This document shows, piece after piece, positions 1 through 4,918 of a stretch of DNA of 6,893 nt. The notes under the pieces are model-generated. The model saw only the letters and a program-made list of their open reading frames with translations. It searched no databases and was not told the origin of the DNA. A program made the position numbers and the translations under genes. The stretch is from Dehalococcoidia bacterium (lineage in GTDB: Bacteria > Chloroflexota > Dehalococcoidia > E44-bin15), in contig SOIC01000119.1 of assembly GCA_004377275.1 (NCBI GenBank), forward strand, positions 1-6,893, read 5' to 3'. Numbering within the stretch: the first letter of the stretch is position 1; each line of letters opens with the position of its first letter.

Positions 1-694
1 GATAACCCGAAGGAGCCAGGATAGGGATTGACCCCTCCAACTGGTTCCACATCTTTACTCCGAGGCAGCAACAGCTGCAGCAATTGCAAAGGAAGTAGAA
101 CCTCTCACCCATATCCTTTTTAAAATAGGCACAGTGAACGTCGCCTCTCTCATGTGCTGCCTCCAGGATATTCACCGCCTCCTCTTGAGAACCCTTGCGG
201 AACAAAGGGTTATGTTCGGCGATGAAGGAGGCAAATGGTTCCCCGACAATGAGGCAAACCTCCATAGGAGGAGGAAGACAGGGATTTTCCGAAGCTTTGC
301 GACAGGCACAGGTCCCTACCGCAATCGCTTGCGGGTTCTTGAGGATTATGTCTTTGGCAACTTTAAACGGGATCACCTGCTCTGGTGTAATCAAAGACAG
401 GTCCATTTTCTGGGTAACCAGCTGTATCGCGTCCTTCAACTTCACCACTTTCCCATGATAGATACTAGTGGCGAGATTCGGCGCCGTGTCCGCGACACGC
501 TGGATGGAGGCCTCAAGCATCTCATCTATATCTGCTTCCGGCAGCTCCTCACGCTCCTTGTTGGGCAGACCGCATGCCTGAATCGCATGGTACATAAAGT
601 GGTCCAGATACTTCAGGTAAATATAGGCGGGGAAGAAGTCACTCTTGTCCTCTTCAGGGTAGAGATCGTATAGTGCTTTAGTCGAATCATCCAT
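1..694 (-). CDS. Cysteine-rich iron-sulfur (4Fe-4S ferredoxin-like) protein, C-terminus outside the window
   Basis: An open frame runs from ATG at 694-692 to the left edge without a stop (231 codons visible). A GGAG six bases before the ATG supports the start. The first ~125 residues are helical and acidic without a motif I recognise. Then come GTCACR (Cys129, Cys131), Cys139 and Cys147, followed by a dense cluster CNCCSCCC at residues 203-210. This layout (CxC-R, spaced Cys, then a Cys run) resembles proteins annotated as 4Fe-4S dicluster or ferredoxin-like in Desulfobacterota and Dehalococcoidia. In those, as I recall, classical CxxCxxC ferredoxin motifs follow, which here would lie beyond the edge. 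No signal peptide or membrane segment is visible, so it is probably cytoplasmic. It lies 60 bases after the SDR gene on the same strand, so co-transcription is likely. A role as an electron-transfer partner of a neighbouring oxidoreductase is inference. The gene is real with high confidence; the function is only approximate. Confidence 0.8.
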   Translation of the reverse strand, partial: MDDSTKALYDLYPEEDKSDFFPAYIYLKYLDHFMYHAIQACGLPNKEREELPEADIDEMLEASIQRVADTAPNLATSIYHGKVVKLKDAIQLVTQKMDLSLITPEQVIPFKVAKDIILKNPQAIAVGTCACRKASENPCLPPPMEVCLIVGEPFASFIAEHNPLFRKGSQEEAVNILEAAHERGDVHCAYFKKDMGERFYFLCNCCSCCCLGVKMWNQLEGSIPILAPSGY

Positions 695-754
695 TATCTA
701 CTCCATTCCAGATTTACCCCACTCCCGATCTTGGGACTGAGGGTGACCGCCCGA

Positions 755-1768
755 CTATTTCTTCTCCTGCGATCGCCGCCACTGGACGTAGTGCCTGGTG
801 CCCTCCTCTATCGAGACCTTGGGCTCCCACCCCAGCTCCTTCCTGGCTTTGGAGCCATCGATGTGCATTCCCTGGTTGAGAAACCGTACGCCAGAACGGG
901 TTAGATATGGTAGTTCCTTCTGACGCTTCAGCCGCGCCCACCCCTCCATTGACGCACACCATAAGTAGCCAACGCTGTATGGTATAGATACCCGAAGCTT
1001 CCGCCCGCCTATAGCCTGGAGCATGGCATCGGCGAAATCCCGAAACCAGACCACCTCCGGCGGAGCGATGTTATATATCTCCCCCACCGCCTTATCGCTG
1101 GTGGCGGCAAGAATGATGCAGTCAGCTACGTCGGTAACATAGACTATGGCCGTTCGGGGATTTGACTTTCCTGGCCATACTACAATGGGCACACTGAATT
1201 GACGGTAAGACTTGTCGCTGAGAAGTCTATCCCTGGGTCCGTATACCATACATGGCCTGACCACGGTGACCGGTAGCTTGCCCTGTTTGTGGTAGTCGAT
1301 AGATAACTGCTCCGCCTGCAGCTTGGCATGATCATAGAAGGTATCATATCTGAAAGTAGCGATCCCGGTTGGTGCAGACTCATCGGCAGGTGTTTCCCCA
1401 TAAGATGCTTCACCCATAACTGTGCCGGAGCTGACATAGACAAAGCGGGAGACCCCAGCCTCAGCACTGGCCCTGAGCATATTCTCAGTGCCCCTAACGG
1501 TTTCGCGCTCGAAGTCCTCCCATTTACCCCACCCCGGCATCACACGTGCCGCGGCATGAAATACCACTTCCATCCCCCCGACTGCATGGCATATGCTATC
1601 ATAATCCTCAACGTCGCCGATGACGATCTCAGCCCCGGTGGTCTTAAGATGGGTGATATCGGAGGTCTTGCGGGCCAGGGCACGCACCTCATGGCCCTGC
1701 TCCAGCAGTCGTTCTACAATGTGGCTCCCTAAGAATCCCGTGGCACCAGTAACCAGCGTCTTCATCAT
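755..1768 (-). CDS. NAD(P)-dependent epimerase/dehydratase family protein (extended short-chain dehydrogenase/reductase)
   Basis: A 337-residue protein, the usual size for extended SDRs. The N-terminal Rossmann nucleotide-binding motif TGATGFLG is at residues 7-14. An acidic GDVED is at 51-55, HAAA at 71-74, the catalytic serine region YVSSGTV at 111-117, and the catalytic YxxxK as Y145-D-H-A-K149. The post-catalytic VVRPCMVYGPRD at 169-180 is typical of sugar epimerase, 3-beta-hydroxysteroid dehydrogenase and dihydroflavonol-reductase relatives. It should oxidise, reduce or epimerise a hydroxyl/keto group on a small molecule with NAD(P); the substrate cannot be read from sequence. Two ATGs are adjacent (1768 and 1765). 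The upstream GGAG lies 3 bases from the first and 6 from the second, so initiation at 1765 is somewhat more likely. An in-frame TGA upstream excludes a longer start. It follows the sulfur-carrier gene after 90 bases and precedes the Fe-S gene by 60 bases, all on one strand. Confidence 0.93.
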   Translation of the reverse strand: MMKTLVTGATGFLGSHIVERLLEQGHEVRALARKTSDITHLKTTGAEIVIGDVEDYDSICHAVGGMEVVFHAAARVMPGWGKWEDFERETVRGTENMLRASAEAGVSRFVYVSSGTVMGEASYGETPADESAPTGIATFRYDTFYDHAKLQAEQLSIDYHKQGKLPVTVVRPCMVYGPRDRLLSDKSYRQFSVPIVVWPGKSNPRTAIVYVTDVADCIILAATSDKAVGEIYNIAPPEVVWFRDFADAMLQAIGGRKLRVSIPYSVGYLWCASMEGWARLKRQKELPYLTRSGVRFLNQGMHIDGSKARKELGWEPKVSIEEGTRHYVQWRRSQEKK

Positions 1769-1858
1769 GCTCTCCCTATTGAACCGCGATCATATCTGTA
1801 TGCGCCAACAACCTCCATGTAATTTCCCCTGTTTTACTTCCTTTTTGTGAGTGAGATT

Positions 1859-2131
1859 TCATCCCCCGCCAAGGGCAAGGAATATGAAGAGCTCATCACC
1901 ATCTCTCAGCAGGTTAGTTAACTCATCGGCAGGGATTCTTTCCCTATTTGCAAAGAACCAAACCTGAGGCCGTAGCTCGCCCTGCTTGTCATATAGCCAT
2001 CGCCTGATATTGGGGAACTGAACCACCAGGTTATGAGCACACCCTATAGGGCTGTATCCCGCCACCCCCAATAGCTCTTGCCCATTGGCATATTTACTCA
2101 ACAGCAACGGAATTCTTACCTTGACGCTCAA
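1859..2131 (-). CDS. MoaD/ThiS family ubiquitin-like sulfur carrier protein
   Basis: A 90-residue protein of beta-grasp type, typical in length for MoaD/ThiS. It has an N-terminal strand VKVRIPLLL (residues 3-11), a central FPNIRRWLYDKQGELR region (39-54), the hallmark DGDE at 77-80, and a C-terminal Gly-Gly tail, here ending Leu-Gly-Gly-Gly. In this family the terminal glycine is adenylated by a ThiF/MoeB partner and converted to a thiocarboxylate that donates sulfur to molybdopterin, the tungsten cofactor or thiamin. The start is TTG at 2131-2129: an in-frame TGA lies two codons upstream, and GGAG lies 8 bases before the TTG. The TTG overlaps the TGA (2130-2128) that would end the upstream activating-enzyme frame, a classic translational-coupling arrangement. 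Standing downstream of aor, it most likely serves pterin-dithiolene cofactor assembly (inference). Its natural partner is broken in this window, so it may depend on an activating enzyme encoded elsewhere. Confidence 0.85.
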   Translation of the reverse strand: MSVKVRIPLLLSKYANGQELLGVAGYSPIGCAHNLVVQFPNIRRWLYDKQGELRPQVWFFANRERIPADELTNLLRDGDELFIFLALGGG

Positions 2132-2445
2132 TTGTCAATCTCCAGAAGCGAGCGAACAACTGGATCTACACTCCTCACAACCTGGGTCTTTCTTTAGCAG
2201 ATCTTTCTAAATTTGGGGCTGAATCCATCATATATCAAAAGCCTGCTGGTGAGCAAGTCTCTAATGCCTACTATATTATATTTTATCACTTCTATAGCCC
2301 CGACGCAGCCGATAACCGCCGGGGTGGTTCCGACCACAGGAGTCTTTCTTGGCAAAGTCCCTTGATACAAGCACCTCAGGCACAGCGCCTCGCCTGGAAT
2401 TAGAGTGGCAGCTCTATCCTTATCCCTATCCATGCTATTGATCAA
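2128..2445 (-). pseudogene. C-terminal remnant of a ThiF/MoeB/HesA-family sulfur-carrier adenylyltransferase
   Basis: The open part (TTG at 2445 or ATG at 2433, to TAA at 2194, at most 83 residues) matches the C-terminal third of MoeB/ThiF/HesA enzymes. It shows PGEALCLRCLY (residues 17-27, with the first CxxC of the structural zinc site), TPAVIGCVGAIEVIKY (41-56) and RLLIYDGFSPKFRKI (68-82). The ATP-binding GxGG domain and the catalytic cysteine, expected in the missing ~150 or more residues, are absent. An in-frame TAA at 2493-2491 closes the frame upstream, and the sequence there is repeat-like. Past the TAA at 2194, the second zinc pair (Gly-Cys-Glu-Glu-Cys, cysteines at 2179-2177 and 2170-2168) reads in a different frame. 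A tail VDPVVRSLLEIDN then returns to the original frame and ends at TGA 2130-2128, overlapping the moaD-like start. This pattern fits an N-terminal deletion plus two compensating indels. A sequencing error could explain the indels but not the missing N-terminus. Confidence 0.75.
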
Positions 2446-2492
2446 CTTTATTTCCTTCTGCCTTGAACCACTTCTTGCCCGGTCCCTTTCTT

Positions 2493-2530
2493 AGATTGCT
2501 TCGTCGCTTTGTTCCTCGCAATGACAGGGA
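2493..2530. repeat. Probable dispersed intergenic repeat (short MITE/REP-like sequence)
   Basis: On the minus strand the segment reads TGTCATTGCGAGGAACAAAG followed by CGACGAAGCAATCT. I recognise this from memory as a widespread intergenic repeat in uncultured anaerobe genomes; I could not check it by search. It is bounded by the short inverted pair ATTGC/GCAAT. It lies immediately upstream of the truncated activating-enzyme remnant, at the place where homology to that family stops. No transposase is nearby. Confidence 0.5.
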
Positions 2531-2546
2531 AGCGCGGTAGTCAAAA

Positions 2547-2586
2547 TAGGGAACCGCCCGTTTTCATAAATTAGTGGTGACAGTCC
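2547..2586. repeat. Possible degenerate REP-like inverted repeat
   Basis: GGTGACAGTCC at 2576-2586 faces an imperfect counterpart GGGAACCGCCC at 2549-2559. The pairing has several mismatches, so this is a weak palindrome at best. The GGTGACAGTCC arm resembles ends of short palindromic repeats tied to IS200-like (Y1) transposases, from memory only. It adds to the impression that 2446-2660 is a non-coding repeat island; no coding sequence is visible in that stretch. Confidence 0.22.
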
Positions 2587-2621
2587 GACTAATAAGTGAT
2601 TCACCCTCCGATCTTAGATAA

Positions 2622-2653
2622 AGAAACCTCTCCCCTGTGGGGGAGAGGTTTCT
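2622..2653 (-). terminator. Strong stem-loop, likely transcription terminator for aor
   Basis: A perfect 14-bp inverted repeat: AGAAACCTCTCCCC (2622-2635), loop TGTG, GGGGAGAGGTTTCT (2640-2653). It begins 34 bases beyond the aor stop codon. Read on the minus strand, the stem ends in TTTCT and continues TTATCTAA, a short and imperfect U-rich tract. Termination of the aor transcript is the simplest role. CCTCTCCCC/GGGGAGAGG palindromes also occur as dispersed repeats, so it may be a repeat serving as a terminator. The stem could also protect the 3' end of the mRNA. Confidence 0.65.
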
Positions 2654-2687
2654 AGCATTAAACAGCAAAGTTTCTCCAAGGTTCGCA

Positions 2688-4538
2688 CTACAGCTTGGCA
2701 GCTAGTTCGGACAGCCCCAATTTATTCAGCTTTTCCTTCAATGGTCGCCCGTTGGCATCTAGGCCCCTTGTCTTGTAGTAATCCTTCAACATGAGTTCTA
2801 CGTTGGGCACGGAGCCCGCAGCCCCGCCATCAGGGTGTGGAGTCAGTATTCGCTTGGGCATTCGGTCATCCGCAGCCGTGACGCCCATGAGGTTGTTCAG
2901 ACCCCTCTGGAGCATCCAGATACGCTCGCCACATTCCATGATCTCGTCGAGGTCGTAGTCAAAGCCGGTGGCAGCTTTCAGCGCCTCGGCCAGCTCAGTA
3001 ATGCTCATAGACATGAGGGCGAAATAGCACATCGTTGCTGAATTCGACAACATGGCTACATTTTCACAAGTAACGTTTAACTCACCTTTGCCCTCGTCCG
3101 CCTTGGCATCGTAGCCGCCGGTTATACCAACATCTGGCCAGGTGGTCCAGCCAGACTCGATCGGGCCTATCGAAGATGCAACGTGACAAGCACCACGGTT
3201 GGAAGTCATGAAACTGAGGCCATGCCCATGGGTCCCCCGAGCGTCGTACTGAGGCATCTCAAGACCCTTGATCTCAACTGTGCAGTCCTCGGCATTCTTG
3301 CCGATCTTCTTGGCGGCGCTTCGGCTGCCCTCCGCCAGCACATCGCCGAAGCCCTGTCGTTTGGTGATCTTTTCCATTATTGCCAGAACGTCATCCGGAT
3401 TTCCCCATCTCAACTGGCCACCATCGAGATCCTTAGATGTAATAAGGCCTTTCTCAAAGCACTCCATCGCAAAGGCAATGGTACCGCCGCAGCTAATGGT
3501 GTCCACGCCGTATCGGTTGGCCGTCTCACCCATCTTGATTATCGCAGCCAGATCGTCAATCATGAGGAGGGTTCCAAGTGCGCAGATTGTCTCATACTGT
3601 GGTCCGGGCCCTTCCTCCATTTTATAGGGTCCCTCTGCCACCCTGACAGTTCTCTTGCACGCAATAGGACAGGTTAAGCAGGCATGTGGTTTGGTTAGAT
3701 ACTGTGCAGTAAGAGCGCTGCCACCAATCTTGGGACCAAATGCACTACCATCCCCCACTGTAAAGTTCTTCACCGGCAGTACACCGGTAATAGCGTTAAC
3801 CTCTGCACCCAGGGCTGTGCCGGCAGCCTTGAGGCTCTGTGAGATTATGTTCTCCTTGACCGTGTTCACAAGGGTCTTACGTATTTTAGCAAACTCCTCG
3901 GGGGAAGCTGCTTCAACTTTACCGGTGCCACGGACGACGACGGCCTTCAGCTTCTTGGAGCCCATAACCGCCCCACCACCGCATCGGCTGATAAAGCCCC
4001 ACTTGCCGTTCAATATGCTGGCAAACTTCACCAGGTTCTCGCCCGCCGGACCAATCTCCAGCACGTCCGCCTTCGCCCCATGTCGTTCTTTAAGGATGTC
4101 GGTAGTTTGGTAACAATCCTTGCCCCAAAGGTCGGTGGCGTCTTTGATCTCCACCTTGTCATCCTCAATCACCAGGTAGACCGGCTTGCTTGACATGCCA
4201 GATATGGCGATTCCGTCGTAGCCAGCTTTCTTCACCTCTGCAGCAAAATTGCCTCCAGCCGAGGCCTGCCCCCAGATACCGGTTTGTGGTGACTTGAATA
4301 CTGCCACAACGCGTGATGAGGTGGGAAAGTTGGTCCCTGATAACGGACCGGCCATGAAGAAAAGGGTGTTCTTATCAGACAATGGATCACTATCGGGGGG
4401 AACGCGGTCGAGAAACAGTTTGGCCGCCAACCCACTTCCCCCGATAAATTTCCGCAACACATCCTCTTCAATCTTCGTGGTCTTGACGGCTCCGGTGCTT
4501 AGATTTATATCCAGTATCTTTCCTCTGTTGGTTCCCAT
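2688..4538 (-). CDS. aor: Tungsten/molybdenum-dependent aldehyde:ferredoxin oxidoreductase family protein
   Basis: A 616-residue protein, close to the ~605 of Pyrococcus AOR. It catalyses reversible oxidation of aldehydes to carboxylates with ferredoxin at a bis-pterin tungsten (or molybdenum) centre, in the cytoplasm. Visible hallmarks in order: N-terminal GKILDINLSTG (6-16) and KFIGGSGLAAKLF (30-42); pterin-contact segments TSSR (73-76), GGNFAAEVKKAGYDG (95-109) and RCGGGAVMGSKKLKA (185-199); the [4Fe-4S] ligands Cys287, Cys290 and Cys294 (CLTCPIAC) with the distal Cys504; YET at 315-317; and YDARGTHGHGLSFMTSNRG (431-449) followed by ACH (450-452), with Glu316 and His452 as likely active-site residues by analogy. 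I chose ATG 4538 because GGAG lies 6 bases upstream and homology begins there. A frame extending to 4586 adds 16 residues without support. Expression probably starts at the promoter at 4626-4655 and ends at the hairpin at 2622-2653. The physiological aldehyde is unknown, and AOR subfamily assignment needs a tree. Confidence 0.97.
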   Translation of the reverse strand: MGTNRGKILDINLSTGAVKTTKIEEDVLRKFIGGSGLAAKLFLDRVPPDSDPLSDKNTLFFMAGPLSGTNFPTSSRVVAVFKSPQTGIWGQASAGGNFAAEVKKAGYDGIAISGMSSKPVYLVIEDDKVEIKDATDLWGKDCYQTTDILKERHGAKADVLEIGPAGENLVKFASILNGKWGFISRCGGGAVMGSKKLKAVVVRGTGKVEAASPEEFAKIRKTLVNTVKENIISQSLKAAGTALGAEVNAITGVLPVKNFTVGDGSAFGPKIGGSALTAQYLTKPHACLTCPIACKRTVRVAEGPYKMEEGPGPQYETICALGTLLMIDDLAAIIKMGETANRYGVDTISCGGTIAFAMECFEKGLITSKDLDGGQLRWGNPDDVLAIMEKITKRQGFGDVLAEGSRSAAKKIGKNAEDCTVEIKGLEMPQYDARGTHGHGLSFMTSNRGACHVASSIGPIESGWTTWPDVGITGGYDAKADEGKGELNVTCENVAMLSNSATMCYFALMSMSITELAEALKAATGFDYDLDEIMECGERIWMLQRGLNNLMGVTAADDRMPKRILTPHPDGGAAGSVPNVELMLKDYYKTRGLDANGRPLKEKLNKLGLSELAAKL

Positions 4539-4588
4539 TTCTATCTCCTTTCGCTGAAGAATGCCTGACAAGGTGACAAGCAGCAAGA

Positions 4589-4615
4589 CTAGCCCTTACG
4601 TGATGGCCGGGCTAG
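4589..4615. promoter_or_regulatory. Inverted repeat at the predicted aor transcript start (candidate operator or 5' hairpin)
   Basis: CTAGCCC (4589-4595) and GGGCTAG (4609-4615) form a perfect 7-bp inverted repeat with a 13-base spacer. It lies about 10 to 40 bases downstream of the aor -10 box, so it covers the first bases of the predicted transcript. It could bind a dimeric regulator or fold as a stem in the ~80-base 5' leader of aor. No regulator family is identifiable from the motif. Confidence 0.4.
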
Positions 4616-4625
4616 ATGCAGCGAG

Positions 4626-4655
4626 AATATATCATCTCCCCAGAGATGCTGTCAA
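4626..4655 (-). promoter_or_regulatory. Sigma70-type promoter for aor
   Basis: On the minus strand, TTGACA (4655-4650, perfect -35) is separated by 18 bases from TATATT (4631-4626, five of six consensus -10). Transcription would start near 4619, giving a leader of about 80 bases before ATG 4538. The spacer holds the palindrome described at 4633-4648. This is the best promoter match I found in the window. Confidence 0.65.
4633..4648. promoter_or_regulatory. Palindrome inside the aor promoter spacer (candidate operator)
   Basis: CATCTC (4633-4638), CCCA, GAGATG (4643-4648): a perfect 6-bp inverted repeat that fills the gap between the -35 and -10 boxes of the aor promoter. A dimeric protein bound there would block or reshape RNA polymerase binding, so it is a plausible repressor or MerR-like activator site. 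The sequence does not tell which. Confidence 0.4.
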
Positions 4656-4734
4656 GGGGCAATAATGGAGGTCGGGAGATTGCCGAATGACACTAATGCC
4701 GATGCGAAATATTTGGAGTACGTAATTAAAAACA

Positions 4735-4762
4735 CCCTGGTGCCAGGGGCTTGATTTTTTTT
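4735..4762 (+). terminator. Terminator-like hairpin plus T8 tract in the leader of the FAD oxidoreductase operon
   Basis: CCCTGG (4735-4740), TG, CCAGGG (4743-4748) form a short perfect palindrome, physically a 5-bp stem with a GTGC loop. A run of eight T lies at 4755-4762 after a six-base gap. On the plus strand there is no gene upstream for it to end, since aor is divergent. It is therefore either a leader attenuator of the 4919 transcript or a barrier to stray transcription. The stem is short and set back from the T tract, so its strength is uncertain. Confidence 0.35.
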
Positions 4763-4862
4763 ATTTTGTGTTATAGCATGGAGCAGATTCAAGGAAAATC
4801 GAACTGCCCAGCGATTAAATTCTCCATCCAAGGTGGTGGAATGCCTGGGCCAAAGTTTTGGT

Positions 4863-4890
4863 TTAGCAATTTTACCTCCAGGGATATACT
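4863..4890 (+). promoter_or_regulatory. Possible promoter close to the FAD oxidoreductase gene
   Basis: TTAGCA (4863-4868, four of six for -35) is spaced 16 bases from TATACT (4885-4890, five of six for -10). Transcription would start near 4897, leaving a ~22-base leader containing the Shine-Dalgarno. This alternative conflicts with the SD-sequestering fold at 4870-4918, which needs a transcript starting further upstream. I saw no clearly better plus-strand promoter in 4539-4860. Confidence 0.3.
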
Positions 4891-4918
4891 ACCTTATTTA
4901 AGGAACGGAGGTACAAAA
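4870..4918 (+). promoter_or_regulatory. Predicted Shine-Dalgarno-sequestering stem-loop before the 4919 gene
   Basis: TACCTCC (4873-4879) is the exact complement of GGAGGTA (4907-4913), which contains the ribosome binding site of the 4919 gene. Allowing one bulged base (C4914), the pairing extends through TTT (4870-4872) with AAA (4915-4917), reaching to one base from the ATG. Inside the loop, CCTTA (4892-4896) and TAAGG (4899-4903) form a second small stem. Such a fold would hide the ribosome binding site until a signal opens it. It operates only if the mRNA starts upstream of 4870. No known riboswitch class is recognised. Confidence 0.4.

Larger units (their letters stand above)
4539..4918. 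other. Divergent intergenic region between aor and the FAD oxidoreductase operon
   Basis: These 380 bases separate two divergently transcribed units and hold no gene that I can support. From left to right: the aor ribosome binding site (GGAG at 4545-4548 on the minus strand), the inverted repeat at 4589-4615, the aor promoter with its internal palindrome, a stretch at 4656-4734 with nothing recognisable, the terminator-like hairpin at 4735-4762, an unassigned stretch at 4763-4862, and the possible promoter and Shine-Dalgarno-masking stem. The density of palindromes suggests the two units are controlled here, perhaps together. Confidence 0.6.

Noticed and set aside
134..673. 179-codon plus-strand open frame
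   Set aside because: It lies antisense to the Fe-S protein, whose frame has clear cysteine motifs and a ribosome binding site. The plus-strand translation shows no domain and no SD.
1328..1732. 134-codon plus-strand open frame opposite the SDR gene
   Set aside because: It is the antisense shadow of a well-conserved Rossmann domain; its translation is proline- and histidine-rich without a recognisable motif.
2535..2544. TTGACT on the minus strand as a -35 box for the activating-enzyme/moaD genes
   Set aside because: No acceptable -10 box lies 16-18 bases downstream; the spot falls in the dispersed repeat.
3183..4113. Overlapping plus-strand frames of 119-164 codons opposite aor
   Set aside because: They are antisense to conserved AOR segments including the Fe-S cysteines, and no start signals or domain features are visible.
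4539..4586. 16-residue N-terminal extension of AOR
   Set aside because: A good SD sits immediately before ATG 4538, where AOR homology begins; the extension has no upstream SD and translates the leader.
4751..4918. 56-residue N-terminal extension of the FAD oxidoreductase (TTG start)
   Set aside because: The region contains the T8 tract and leader stems, has no SD before the TTG, and the strong GGAGG at 4907-4911 serves ATG 4919, just before the Rossmann fold.
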